From Symsagittifera roscoffensis (Eukaryota > Xenacoelomorpha > Acoela > Convolutidae), in assembly GCF_963678635.1 (NCBI RefSeq), contig NC_087065.1, positions 40,799,430 through 40,863,429 on the forward strand: a stretch of DNA of 64,000 bases, written 5' to 3'. The position numbers and the translations under genes are program-made. Position 1 is the first letter of the stretch; every line of letters begins with the position of its first letter. Below the pieces are notes generated by a model, which saw only the letters and a program-made list of their open reading frames with translations, had not been told where the DNA came from and searched no databases. Below, one piece after another: positions 33,240 to 46,432 of this stretch.

Positions 33240-36200
33240 AGTCCTTCGAATTTCAGTAAACTTTTTACATAGACCAAGAGCAAATCATCAGAGCTAACAT
33301 CTATGAAATTATCAATGTTTGGTTTCAATGACTTAACGATGTAATCCGGGTCCAAAAATGCCAAAATTCCAGCATCGTAGTGAAAATTTGTTTGAATAAG
33401 AGGTGTAAAATAGTTGTTCAAAGCGACGTTAAACAATCTCAGCGAGAAAATTGAAATAATCAGCGTGAAAATTTTACCAAATTCGGCTGTTTCTTACTTC
33501 TTCACTCGAAAAAAAACAACTTAGTGCAGATGAGGAAATATAGCATTTTCGGACCCAGATTACATTGGTAGACAATGAAACGAAATATAGATAGTTTCAT
33601 AGATGGTAGCATTGATGATTTGCTCTTGGTTTGGTCTATATAAATTTGAAGAAAATTTTGACCAAAGTGGACATTGAAAACAGGCATTTTAGAGGCAAAA
33701 TTCTGAATTTGTGCTTAATTTTATCTACTATACTAGTGGAATTAGGCGCAAACTCTAGATTTTACTCTGTTAAATGCCTGCATTCAAGGTACATTTTGGA
33801 CAACATTTCCTTCGAAATTCAGTAAAACTTTTACACTGACCGAGAGCAAACCCCGCAAATCATCAGAGCTGCCAGCTGTGAAAGTATCAATATTTAGTTT
33901 CAATGACTTGCCAAAAAAATCCGGGTGCGAAAATGCCAGTTTTCCTCATCTGCACTAAGTTTTGCATCCTAGTGAAATCTTTCTTGAATAAGCAGTGTAA
34001 AAAATTTGTTCATGCAACGTGAAACATTTTCAGCGAGAAAACGGAAACAATCTGTATGAAATTTATACCAAACTCAGACGTTTGTTACTTATTCATGCGA
34101 AGTACAAAACTTAGTGCAGATGAGGAAAAGTGGCATTTTCGGACCCTAGCACATTAGTAAGTCATGGAAACCAAATATTGATACTTTCACAGATGGTAGC
34201 TCTGAGCATTTGCTCTCGAAGGAAATGTTGTTCAAATTGTACAGAGTTAAATCCATAACTTGCGCTTAATTTTGTCCACTAGTGTAGTATACATAATTGT
34301 TTCTACTGGGCTGATTAGTCTAAAAGTTTGCGAGTATACTTTAGGAGCAATCCTGATTTTAAATCAAAAAGAACATTTCAAAAATGTAGGCTCAAAATGA
34401 AAACGTTGCTAGAGAACGTGAAGTCAGCTTCAGATTCAACTTTACAGTTGTAAGACAAAAAATTACCAAAAATTATAACATTATTAATTCCAAAATGAAT
34501 GGTTAACAGATCGCTTTTCGAACTTAAACATGAGATTTTCGAAGCTTAGTAGTTAAAAAAGAATATTTTTGAACCCAAGCGCGATTAATTTTCAGCTAAG
34601 CTCAAAAAAAATTATCACTTTGATTGTTACCAAGTTTGTTTAGATGCAACTTCTATTTAAGCTTAGACTAGCCAATCAGATTCGTTGATTTATTTTAATA
34701 TAAGCAGTTGCCGACTTCAGAAGTTTTGGCAACATAATACATCTGAGTCAAAATTTTTGAAGTTCATTTAAAATTTTGAAATGACCGTATCTTCAAAAAA
34801 TTTTGACCAAATTTTCATCCCCTTATATGAGCCGAACATGCATCATTAGAATCGAATATGTATCTGCTGCCAACTTGACAGGCGCACGTTTTATACCTCG
34901 TTATATTTTAAAATGACGCAAGATTTATACACTGGACGACAAAATTAAGAGCATACTAAGTTTTTAACTCTCAAGAGTACCTGTTTTCAAAACAAAATTT
35001 ACTTCGAATTTCAAAAATTTTTTTACATATAGTACGACCAAGTGATCTGAGCTATCTTCTATGATATTATGAATATTTGGTTACGAAAGCCTTACCAATT
35101 TAATCCGGGTCTGAAAATGCCAGATTTCCTCAACTGCGTTAGGTTCTGCATCGGACAGAACTCTTGCGACGTGAAAAATTCTCACCGAGAAAACAGAATT
35201 ATTCAGTGTAAAAATTTTTTCTATTGAGCTAAACTTCAAGAACCTTTTTGGAATATATAATTCGAATCTTAACTTTTTAATTTGACCGACAGCAAATGAT
35301 CTAAACTACCCTCTCTGAAATTCTCAATTTTTATGTAAAGCACCTACCAATGTATTCCTGGTCTGAAAATGCTAGTTTTTGCCATTTTAGATAAGTTTTT
35401 CCAACGCTGTTTTTATTCTCTAATATGCTCAATTTCAAAAACCATTTTGGACTATAGCTACCTAGAATTTTAACTTTCAGTTCGACCGTTAGCAAATGAT
35501 CTATACTATCATCTCTGAAAGTCTCAATTTTTTTATTTTGAAGAACTTAGTAGTTTATTCCGTGTCTGAAAATGCTAGTTGTCGTCATTTGTGATTCAAG
35601 TTTTTCCAACGTTGTGAAACTATAAGAAACAATAGAGTTGATTAAAGTTGTTACACTGAGCAAGGCTATTGTCTCGTTCAACGGGTTCCACACCGCAGAA
35701 TCAACGTTAATAATCCGCTTACTCTTAAGTGTTCACGCCATAGAAAAACTGATGCAAATGGTGAAAATTGACTTTTTTCATGTCTGGAAAAAAAGCTGAA
35801 AGCTTCAAATCACAAATTGAGGTTTTCAGAGAAGGTAGTTCAGATCATTTGCGGTCGGTCGATAAGAAAACGTTGGTAAGTTTTTAAGTAAAGGTTGTCT
35901 GAAACTGCGCTGAGAGCTAAAGAGTTATGGGAGAAAAAACTTCAATTTGCGTTTGATTTTTTCCAAGAGTTTAGCTTCCCTAGTCTCGAATTTGCCTTAC
36001 AATTTCATGCCGTTTCAAAACTTATTACACGTGGCCAAAATTTGTCATTTTCAGACCAGGAAGAAACTAGGAAGTGCTCAAAGTCCAGTTTCAACACTTT
36101 CATAGAGGGTAGCTGAGATCAATTGCTTACAGTTGATGTACTTTTTTTTGATACTCTAGGTACCTCTTAGTCCAAATCGGCCTTGAAATCAGGCGTTTTT

Positions 36201-38230
36201 GAGATTTAAAACCTAAATGTGCGTAAAATTTCTAATATAGAATCGAATATGCATATGTTGCCAATTTCCCAGTAATACTGGGCGAGCTTGAAAACAGATC
36301 ATGGTAAACTGAGCTATTTATTCTCTCAAAGTGAAATTGTTTGAAGAAGTTGTAAAATCTATCATGCATGCGTTGATACCATATCTGAATTGGATTTGAC
36401 TCCCCTCCATTTATGAGCTTCGTTAAAACTTTCAATGAAAATTATGCCTGAACCTCTATTTAATCCAAGGAAAAAATATATACTGCTTTTACTGGACAAA
36501 AAAAATAATACAACGAGCGTAATTCGAAAACTAGGTGATTGAGCTTCATCTGATTTTTTTTCCGAAAAACCTATTGAAATGCGAAACAATCAGAAAAACA
36601 ACTATACAACATACTAATTAAAAATACCATTGCAGTTTTGCAAAAAATTTCAACTACAAAAAATATTAAATTGCATCTCTCACAAAATGAAATAAAAAAA
36701 TTAAGAACTTACAGGTTTAATTTACTGAGATCAAAACTTTGCAAAATTTGATGCAAGGAGCTCAATATTTTTCAGATTCCACGTTAAAGTTATTGTTTAA
36801 AATGAACAATTCTCAAACTAAGCTCAAAAGGTTTATTTTTTTTCTCAAGTCTATGGAATATCGGTTATTTCAAACAAGATTTTCGAATGTAAAAGGGAAG
36901 TTATTCTCTGGAGGGTGGCCAGTATGTTGTTACACGGCAGAAAAGTTATGTTTTTTTTTTTGTGCAAACTCTTGAAAAACACATCTCGAAGAGAGTTTTC
37001 AAGCAGCAATAGTTATCGGTTCTTTTTTAATGTCAACCAGAATATATTTTCACTATATACTACGTTAATAATTTCAAATTTATTTCATTTGCCGCATTTC
37101 CTAAAAAAAACATCGAATGTGAAAAACTGATCGAGTTGTATCTGAGTATCTGATGCCTATTCGAAATCAATTTTCAAGCAAACTGAAAATGCTGCAAATT
37201 AATTTCGCCGCAAAACGAATCAAGCCATTGAAACGCTTAGGACAAATTTGTCTTCCATGTATATTCTTTTCTAAAGTAGACTCTTGCTTACAATTTCACA
37301 CTGGCAATTACCTGAACTTTCATGGAGGCTCACTCTGATCATTTGCTTGCTGTCCCAAACTTGAAATCAAAACTTTTATGGAGGCTTGACATAGGCTGCT
37401 GCAATTTTGTAGAATATGAGATAGAAATAGAAGAGGATTCGGTACCTCATCACTCTGAACATTTGCTCGCTGTCCAAGTAAAAAATTTATTTAAATTCTC
37501 AAAAAGTGTTATCCAAAATTATACTGCAAAAAACTAAACTGCATTTAACTTTGACTATTTGCGTAATAACAAAAGCATTTATCCAGAAAACAAAAAAATA
37601 CTGGTGGAAAAAAATGTAACCAAGCACAAATTAATTTTATCTAAAAGTTTGAGCGAAAACATCTTAATAGGACATTTTTCGGTAGTTCGACTGAAACAGC
37701 AAAACCTTAGAAACTTAATTCGCAAAGAACTTTACAGCAGAGGAGCTCAACTCGTGCATTTTTGATCTGGAATAAATCAATAAGTATTTGAAAAATTATT
37801 TCATTTTCTGAGAGATGCAATATTTGACCAATTTACATTTTTCGATTTAAAAAATAAGCAAAAACTGCCTGAGCGATTTCATTTAGAGCTTTAAAACGTT
37901 TTTGTGGTTGATTTTTGAGTTTTACGTGACTTTTGGTGAGTTTAACAAAAATTAGGTTCATCATAATCTCAGGGCAAGGCTACATTAATAGTTACCAATT
38001 CACTTTGGTGTTTGTTACATATTCTTGATCTTTTTTGATTTTTTCTTGCGTTACTTTTTCTCTCTAGTATATATTCGTGGGAAAACGCTTTTTGAAGTTT
38101 TTGCTCTCCAAAATCCCTGTTTCGAGAAACAATACTAAGGACAACCAATTTTTCTTTAAAACTAACGAAAAATTGAACCACTACCGAGACCAAAGGATCA
38201 GAGTTGACATTGACTGTAAATTATCCTCTT
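33240..38230. repeat. Cluster of about twelve degenerate repeats in mixed orientation
   Basis: A core like ggtagctctgagcatttgctctcg recurs in plus orientation near 33,605, 34,195, 35,835, 36,110, 37,325 and 37,451. Its inverse (accgagagcaaatcatcagagct and variants) recurs near 33,280, 33,836, 35,034, 35,282, 35,484 and 38,190. Longer flanks go with it: a ccgggtccaaaaatgccaa-type block, catctgcactaagtttt or its inverse aaacttagtgcagatgagg, and a cagcgagaaaa block. Spacing is irregular, so it is not a simple satellite. Neighbouring opposite units make long imperfect hairpins. No coding signal was seen. Confidence 0.75.
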
Positions 38231-38690
38231 CGAAAAGATCGACACTTTTCCTCAACTTAGCTGATGCCTAAAATTTCAGAAACTTACTGCAGATTATTAA
38301 AGCTTGAAGTAAAAACTCCTTATAAATCAATTACTGATTCTCTCCGATCATATTCTCTAGGTAGATGTGCAAATTTTGTTTAAACTCCAAGGCAATGTAC
38401 AGCCAAATGTTCCTTTAAAGCAGGGAATTAGAGAAAAATAGGGAACCTTTTCATCCAGTAATATAGTACGCCTCTTAATCTTTATTCAAACGGATTTGAC
38501 CGCACCTGGCTTCTAAGAACTTATATGATATTTAAGAGACACTAGAAAAAGGAGCAAAAAAAATATAAGAATAACTTTTATAATGTTTAAGGTTCTACAG
38601 GTTTGGCGCATTCGGCTTTGCAACACAAAAACCAATCTCAGAATCTCACCGAACAAAGTACATTTATCAAGAACATCAGTTGATCTCAAG
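38215..38690. repeat. Tandem unit I, copy 0: internally deleted
   Basis: The first part matches 39,590-40,000 and the second part matches 42,345-42,410. The join, just after ggcgcattcggctttg, removes about 2.35 kb of the unit. Only the first few codons of exon X remain (near 38,600). Confidence 0.75.
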
Positions 38691-39378
38691 CTGTACATAA
38701 AAGTGCATTATATATAGAATAAAAACAGAATTCTCACAGAAAAATCAAATTTCTGGATGAAACTTGTTTTAAAATAAGACGAATTAACTCTAAGTACATC
38801 AGTAACAAAGAGCGGACGACAAACAAACCTATAAGGGTTGCCAAGTGCTGCCCTGAAATTGATTTAAAATCAATTAGATACAACAAATAAGAAAACTTAG
38901 ATACACAAATAATCAAGCCTATATACAACACCTGAAGAAAAAGATCTTGCAAACGCCAAAAAATACATAAAAAAGGTATGTGGCACCATCTCAACAAGTT
39001 GCACAACTACTGAACAACGGATGGTTCGATTCAAATGACAGCATGAAAAAACGGAGCAACAATTTATAAAAACGACTTCTTTTGCTGGAAAATTTTGAAA
39101 AATCGCTAGTCGTAGGCACCATTACTCGGTTTCATTACTGAACTTGAATTTGTTCACATAGCGGTGGCTACTTTTACTAATTGTGTCTCCTACTCTAAAG
39201 CGCCCGTAACATCAAATTCATTGAATGGGGGCTTGAGAGTCAGTAGACACCTAACTGAGCCCATGAGTCAGTAACCAGTGAACAAGTCCAAGTAGGAGCC
39301 TTCAAACGCCAAAAGCGATTTGAAACCCACATCTAAATGGTAACCGTTTTGGCAGCAGACTTATGCGTCTGAGTTGTC

Positions 39379-39621
39379 CTATTGAAATATTAGCTTAGTT
39401 AAAATAAAAATCAAAACCAAAAAAATTAATTTGATCAGTTCTTCATTGCTCAATATGAATAGATCGCGCACTTGGTGAGCAACTTGTAGAAAATTGGCTG
39501 GAGAAAAACCAGCAAAATGAGTGGGACGAAGTGAATTCTCTCGAAGTGAATTCAAAAGCTTTGTTCCCCGGGAACTAGGTGACACTCTTTGTAAATTATC
39601 CAGATTGCCACTTTTCCTCAA
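39379..39621 (-). mobile_element. LINE C-terminal tail in tandem unit I, copy 1
   Basis: The minus-strand frame reads QRVSPSSRGTKLLNSLREN, the usual C-terminal end of CR1/Jockey-type ORF2 proteins (SxRGxKLWNSLP). The body with reverse transcriptase is absent here; homology to the fuller copy at 47.3-48.3 kb stops just upstream of this motif, which is one edge of the tandem duplication. Confidence 0.65.
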
Positions 39622-39980
39622 CTGAGCTGCTTCCTAAAATTTCAGAAACTTACTGCAGATTATTAAAGCTTGAAGTAAAAACTCCTCATAAATCAATTAC
39701 TGATTCTCTCCTAGGCTGTAGTTTTGATTATATTTTCTAGGTAGATGTGCAAATTTTGTTTAAACTCCAAGGCAATGTACAGCCAAATGTTCCTTTAAAG
39801 CAGGGAATTAGAGAAAAATAGGGAACATTTTCATCCAGTAATATAGTACGCCTTTTAATCTTTATTCAAACTGATTTGACCGCACCTGGCTTCTAAGAAC
39901 TTATATGATATTTAAGAGACACTAGAAATAGGAGCAAAAAAATTATAAGAATAACTTTGAATAACTTTAAGGTTCTACAG

Positions 39981-40195
39981 GTTTGGCGCGTTCGGCTTTG
40001 GGGTAACGGACACTCATCGAAACGAGTATCTCGGAATCGGTTTCATTGTGGGAGCATTGTTTGGCACATTCATCAAACTAAAAATAGCAACTCGATGCCC
40101 AAATGCTAGTACAGATCACGATATAGAGATGAATAATTCCACACTATTTATTCATCTGTGGCAACTTGATTCTGATTTTCTAGATCGGAACAGAG
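39981..40195 (+). CDS. Exon X1 of an unknown membrane-protein gene
   Basis: The 215-nt exon lies between the acceptor aaggttctacag and the donor AACAGAG|GTTGAA, entry phase 2 and exit phase 1. It reads FGAFGFGVTDTHRNEYLGI, then a hydrophobic span (GFIVGALFGTFIKL) and a polar stretch with DHDIEMNNSTLFIHLWQL. The hydrophobic span is long enough for one membrane segment. I do not recognise the family. The exit phase fits exon Y at 48,540 (G|AA). The intervening DNA contains the other copy of this exon and a LINE, so which copy is used cannot be told. Confidence 0.45.
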
Positions 40196-41810
40196 GTTGA
40201 AAGAAACAAACTTATTTGATGACAGAAAGTTTCTTTACAAAAAAAATGCTGGAAAAAAAGCTAAGCAATCCAGCATTTTTTTCATACGTTATTTCCATAT
40301 TTGTTGGCTACATATGCAGGGGCGGATATAAAATTTTTTTCGAGGAATATGTTCAAAATTTTTTTGGATGTCTTAAAAAATACGAAAAGGGACGCTTTGG
40401 GTCGTCAGAGGGTCCCCTTCCTTCTCCGCAGTATTAACAGTATTAACACATTAATGCAAGTGAGTGTCAAGTTAGAAAACTCTGATTGGGTCTTGAAACA
40501 TAGCCAACAGACAGATGGAAAAGAGCCATAAACGCAAGGAAACAAAAACAAACTGACTTGTTTTTCGAAAAAAATGAACTTTTGACATTCAAAAACAAAA
40601 TGACCTTAAAATCTCGAATTTCAAGAACAATTCACGACTGACCTTTTCTTGATATAATAAGCCTTATTTGAGAAAACAGGATGAATAGGTAAAATTTCTA
40701 TTACGGTGGGATATCTGAAAATTCAATACCACTTTCGAAACTAGAAATCGATCACGTTTTACGTGATTTTTACACTTTTGCTGTTCGATAGCGGAGTTTG
40801 CCTTGCTTTGAACAAAAAAAATTAAAAGTCAAAACGATTAAAATTAAAATTTAGAGTTAACACTTTTTTGTATTCAAATCATACATTTAAAAACCAAAAT
40901 TGTGAATATTCGAGTCCCACATAATCGAATCGGGTAAAAATATCTCAGAGAAAAAAGATTTTAAAAAAGCCATTGCCATGTTCAAATAACGCTTGCTTAT
41001 CGCAAGCGTAATCATGCTAAAATCTTACTGGTTCATAAATTATTGAGGTTCGTTCCTACTTTCTCCAGTAATCTAATAAATTTTGAGTTGTTGTATTTGA
41101 TGATGATTTCGTGATAACAATTTCCCGGAGATTCTGAAATCTTTGCAATTAAACAAACAAAAAAAGAGACTAGAAAAAATGAAGCAATTTTATTTATAAA
41201 TAAATAAAAGAAGGAACATTAAAAACAGCCAAAACAACCTGGAATAACGTCAATGAAATCAAAACTCAACGAAACTATTTAAAACGATGAATTTTATTAA
41301 ACATTGTCAACTTTCGAGTTTCAAAGAAAACGTTCATTACATCGAAAACGTCAAAACTCTGTAGGAATTCAAGTAAATTTAATGACTGAGATTTTGTCAT
41401 AAAACTATACCCGAAAAGAGAAAACAAGCTCATTGAATAACATTTTATTCTGCTGTAAAATAGAAATCGACCTTCGAAAGTCATTTGCACTTCCGTGATT
41501 AGATAGCATAAGTTACCTTATTTTAGCTATTGTACTTAAGTTGATATCACAAATCAGATATCATACCGCAAAAAGTAAAACATGAGCCTAATCAAATTTA
41601 CCCGAAAAAAAAAACAGAAGAAAAGAAACCCACTTTACCTAAACAAGAGTCTTCGGTTCGTACAGTGACATTTACAACTTATCCCAGAGAGCCTCTCTAT
41701 ACGAAAAAACACTTTCGTATATAAGTTAATGCAGAAAAAGGACGTTTCAAATTTATCAATCTGTCACCGAAAAAAAAAGGATAGCCTGCAACGGTGCAGT
41801 TAGCACAGAA

Positions 41811-42289
41811 TGTTCCGACCACTGTCAGAAAAAAATACAAAGAAAGTTTTTTCAAAATGATGCCGTTTTCTGCATGTTGTGATAAACAGATCTGAACCAA
41901 AAAAAAACAGAACTTAGGCACATTTTTGACTTTTCTGATTTTCAGGTTTTGGTTCACAAAATTGCGCTAATATTCAAAAAAACTACCTTCACTTAAGTAA
42001 ACTAAATTTTCATGGCTAATATAAGCTTAAACAAGCTATTGTAAGCCTACACGGTCACCGTATTAGCTCGAAATAAGACCAAAAATCAAAAATTTGAACC
42101 GGTTTTTCGCGACACTGTGAAAAAAGTTTGAAAATTTTTAATGTCGTTCAAATCAGGATTGGGAAAGCTTTAAGTTATTATCTCAGTTAACCCAGTCTGA
42201 TGGTTGTTTGTGGTACCATATTTTGCGTGGAAAAAAAACTAAAACAAACCCGAATACAAAGTTCCTCTCCATTTTCAATGGTCGGAACA
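41811..42289 (+). repeat. MITE family A, copy A4
   Basis: Begins tgttccgaccactg after gcagttagcacagaa and ends tcaatggtcggaaca. Part of tandem unit I, copy 1; its counterpart in copy 2 is A5. Confidence 0.7.
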
Positions 42290-43120
42290 ACAAACAACCA
42301 CTTGAAAAACTTCAGTACAAAAACAGTTTTAGCTGCAACACTAGAACCAATATCAGAATTTCACCTAACAAAGTACATTTATCAAGAACATCAGTTGATC
42401 TCAAGCTGTACATGTAATTGCATTATATATAGAATTATAGAATTAAAACAGAAAAATTAATTTCTCGATGGTATTTATTTTTAAATAAGATGAATTAACT
42501 CTAAATACATCAGTCACAAAGAGCGGACGGCTAACGAACCCATAAGGGTTGCCAAGTGCTGCTCTGAAATTGATTTAAAATCAATTAGATACAACAAATA
42601 AGAAAACTTAGATACACAATAATCAAGCCTATATACAACACCTGAAGAAAAAGATCTTGCAAACGCCAAAAAATACATAAAAAAAGTATGTGGCACCATC
42701 TCAACAAGTTGAACAACTACTGAACAACGGATGGTTCGATTCAAATGACAGCATGAAAAAACGGAGCTACAATTTATAAAAACGACTTCTTTTGCTGAAA
42801 AATTTTGAAAAATCACTAGTCGTAGGCACCTTTACTCGGTTTCATTACTGAACTTGAATTTGTTCACATAGCGGTTGCTACTTTTACTAATTGTGTCTCC
42901 TACTCTTAAGCGCCCGTAACATCAAATTCATTGAATGGGGGCTTGAGAGTCAGTAGACACCTAACTGAGCCCATGAGTCAGAAACCAGTGAACAAGTCCA
43001 AGTAGGAGCCTTCAAACGCCAAAAGCGATTCAAAACCCACATCTAAATGGTAACAGTTTTGGCAGCAGACTTATGTGTTTGAGTTAATCTATTGAAATAT
43101 TAGCTTAGTTAAAATAAAAA

Positions 43121-43324
43121 TCAAAAAATCAATTTGATCAGTTCTTCATTGCTCAATATGAATAGATCGCGCACTTGGTGAGCAACTTGTAGAAAATTGG
43201 CTGGAGAAAAACCAGCAAAAAGAGTGGGACGAAGTGAATTCTCTCGAAGTGAATTAAAAATCTTTATTCCCCGGGAACTAGGTGACACTCTTTGTAAATT
43301 ATCCAGATTGCCACCTTTCCTCAA
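43121..43324 (-). mobile_element. LINE C-terminal tail in tandem unit I, copy 2
   Basis: Same tail as at 39,379-39,621 (QRVSPSSRGIKIFNSLREN). It begins at the same breakpoint. Confidence 0.65.
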
Positions 43325-43685
43325 CTGAGCTGCTTCCTAAAATTTCAGAAACTTACTGGAGATTATTAAAGCTTGAAGTAAAAACTCCTCATAAATCAAT
43401 TACTGATTCTCTCCTAGGCTGTAGTTTTGATCATATTCTCTAGGTAGATGAGCAAATTTTGTTTAAACTCCAAGGCAATGTACAGCGAAATGTTCCTTAA
43501 AAGCAGGGAAATTAGAGAAAAATAGGGAACATTTTCATACAGTAATATAGTACGCCTCTTAATCTTTATTCAAACGAATTTGACCGCACCTGGCTTCTAA
43601 GAACTTATATGATATTTAAGAGACACTAGAAATAGGAGCAAAAAAACTTATAAGAATAACTTTGAATATCTTTAAGGTTCTACAG

Positions 43686-43900
43686 GTTTGGCGCGTTCGG
43701 CTTGGGGGTAACGGACACTCATCTAAACGAGTATCTCGGAATCGGTTTCATTGTGGGATCATTGTTGGGCATGTTCATCAAACTAATAATAGCAACTCGA
43801 TGCCGAAATGCTAGTACAGATCACGATATAGAGATGAATAATTCCACACTATTTATTCATCTGTGGCAACTTGATGCTGATTTTCTAGATCGGAACAGAG
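43686..43900 (+). CDS. Exon X2 of an unknown membrane-protein gene
   Basis: Same splice signals, length and phases as X1. It reads FGAFGLGVTDTHLNEYLGI then GFIVGSLLGMFIKLI. Compared with X1 there are nine base differences in eight codons; every one changes the amino acid, yet the frame has no stop or indel. It is the copy nearer to exon Y at 48,540 and fits it in phase. Confidence 0.45.
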
Positions 43901-44021
43901 GTTGAAAGAAAAAAACTTATTTGATGACAGAAAGTTTCTTTACAAAAAAATGCTGGAAAAAAAGCTAAGCAATCCAGCATTTTTTCATACGTTATTTCCA
44001 TATTTGTTAGCTACATATGCA

Positions 44022-44195
44022 GGGGCGGATCTAAGATTTTTTTCGAGGGGGATGTTCAAAATTTTTTTGGATGTCTTAAAGTGGATGTCTTAAAAAATAC
44101 CAACAGGGACGCTTTGGGTCGTCAGGGGGTCAAATCTGTGAGGCTGGGGGGGGGGGGGGCAATGGAGTCTCCTAGCCCTCTAAATCTGCAACTGT
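44022..44195. repeat. Short MITE with hAT-like ends in unit I, copy 2
   Basis: Left end caggggcggatctaagat, right end ctctaaatctgcaactg, whose reverse complement cagttgcagatttagag is a decayed partner. The left half is also present in copy 1 (40,313), where the right half is deleted. Confidence 0.4.
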
Positions 44196-45752
44196 ACATG
44201 TGAAAGCAACACATTTTGATTTCATTTTTTTAAAACCAAAACTCGAACTCGTTCGATTCGAACTCTAACTCGAACTCAAAACGATTTGTTACATAAGTAT
44301 AAATTAGCAACTGCTTCAAATTCTTCTCTCATTTACGAAGGCTTGAATATATATCCCCTTCCTTCTCCGCCGGTATTAACAGTATTAACACATTTATACA
44401 AGTGAGTGTCAAATTAGTAAACTCTTATTGGGTCTTAAATCATAGCCAACAGACAGATGGAAAAGAGTGATAAACGCAAGGAAACAGAAAAACATACTGA
44501 CTTGTTTTTCGAAAAAAATTGAACTTTTGACATTCAAAAACAAAATGACCTTAAAATCTTGAATTTCAAGAACAATTCACGACTGACCCTTTTTTGATAT
44601 AATAAGCCCCATTTGAGAAAACAGGATCAATAGGTAAAATTCCTATTACGGTGGGATATCTGAAAATTCAATACCACTTTCGAAACTAGAAATCGATCAC
44701 GTTTTACGCGACTTCTACACTTTTGCTGTTCGATAGCGGAGTTTGCCTTGCTTTGAACAAAAAGAAATCAAAAGTCAAAAGGATTAAAATTTGGAATTTG
44801 GAGTTAACACTTTTTTGTACGTTCATGACCTTACAAATCATACATTTAAAAACCAAAATTGTGAATATTCGAGTCCCACATAATCGAATCGGGTAAAAAT
44901 ATCTAAGAGAAAAAAGATTTTAAAAAAGCCATTGCCATGTTCAAATAACGCTTGCTTATCGCAAGCGTAATCATGCTAAAATCTTGCTGGTTCATAAATT
45001 TTTGAGGTTCGTTCCTACTTTCTCCAGTATTATGATAAATTTTGAGTTGTTGTATTTGATGATGATTTCGTGATAACAACTTCCCGGAGATTCTGAAATC
45101 TTTGCAATTAAACAAAAAAAATGAGATTTGAAAAATGCAAATTTTTTTATAAATAAATAAAAGAAGGAACATTAAAAACAGCCAAAACAACCTGGAATAA
45201 CGTCAATGAAATCAAAACTCAAAGAAACTATACAAAACGATGAATTTTTTTAAACATTGTCAATTTTCGAGTTTCAAAGAAAACGTTCAATGTCGGAGTT
45301 CAAGAAAATTTAATGACTGAGATTTTGTCATAAAACTATACCCGAAAAGAGAAAACTGGCTCATTGAATAACATTTTATTCTGCTGTAAAATTGAAATCG
45401 ACCTTCGAAAGTCACGTTTTTAGGGCCATTTGCACTTCCGTCATTAGATAGCATAAGTTGCCTTCTTTTAGCTATTGTACTTGAGTTGATATCAGAAATC
45501 AGGGATCATACTGCAATAAAGTCAAACATGAGCCTAATCAAATTTACCCGAAAAAAAAAGAAAAGAAACCCACTTTACTTAAACAAGAGTCTTCGGTTCG
45601 TACATTGACATTTACAACTTATCCCAGAGAGTATCTCTATACGAAAAAACACTTTCGGATATAAGTTAATGCAGAAAAAGGACGTTTCAAATTTATCAAT
45701 CTGTCACCGAAAAAAAACAAGGATAGCCTGCAACGGTGCAGTTAGCACAGTA

Positions 45753-46316
45753 TGTTCCGACCACAGTCAGAAAAAAATACAAAGAAAGTTTTTCAAAACG
45801 GTGCCGTTTTTTTCTGCATGTTTTGATAAACATATCTGAACCAAAAAACAGAACTTAGGCACATTTGAGAGTCATAGTGAAATAGGTCAATATGAAAACA
45901 GTTTTTGAAAAAAATGACAAGAAAAAAAATTAATATATAATTATTTGGCTTTTCTGATTTTCAGGTTTTGGTTCACAAATAGCGCTAAAAACTCAAAAAA
46001 AAAAAACTACCTTCACTTAAGTGAAACTAAGTTTTCATGGCTTAATGTCAGCTTAAACAAGCTATTGCAAGCCTACACGGTCACCGTATTAGCTCGAAAT
46101 AAGACCAAAAATCAAAAAATTTCGAACCGGTTTTTCGCGACACTGTGAAAAAATGTTCAAAATTTTTAATGTCGTTCGAATCATGATTGAAAAAGCTTTA
46201 ATCTATTATATTAGTTAACCCAGTCTGATGGTTGCTTGTGGTACCAGATTTTGCGAGGAAAAAACCTAGAACAATCCCGAATTCAAAGTTCCTCTCCATT
46301 TTCAATGGTCGGAACA
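45753..46316 (+). repeat. MITE family A, copy A5
   Basis: Counterpart of A4 in the next tandem copy: starts tgttccgaccacag, ends tcaatggtcggaaca. About 85 bp longer than A4 because A4 has lost a segment around 41,930. Confidence 0.7.
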
Positions 46317-46432
46317 ACAAACAATCACTTCAAAAACTTCAGTACAAAAATTGTTTTAGCTGTAACACAAAAACCAACCTAAGAATCTCACCTAACAAAG
46401 TACATTTACCTAGAACATCAGTTGATCTCAAG

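Larger units (their letters stand above)
38691..42410. repeat. Tandem unit I, copy 1 (about 3.7 kb)
   Basis: This direct repeat of copy 2 is aligned by many shared landmarks, for example the agttgatctcaagctgtaca site at 38,679 and 42,394, and ggtttggcgcgttcggct at 39,980 and 43,685. It holds a LINE C-terminal and 3' tail on the minus strand, exon X1 on the plus strand and MITE A4. Relative to copy 2 it lacks about 240 bp near 40,420 (the G-tract side of a short MITE). Confidence 0.85.
42411..46432. repeat. Tandem unit I, copy 2 (about 4.0 kb)
   Basis: Direct repeat of copy 1, about 96-98% alike by eye with small indels. It adds about 240 bp near 44,100-44,345 that includes a run of 14 Gs (44,146-44,159). 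It holds a LINE tail, exon X2 and MITE A5. Confidence 0.85.

Noticed and set aside
36739-37765. Several plus-strand open frames of 60-78 codons as small genes
   Set aside because: They lie inside the mixed-orientation repeat cluster and change frame between repeat copies.
33240-38230. A CRISPR-like array
   Set aside because: Repeats are in both orientations, degenerate and irregularly spaced, in animal DNA.
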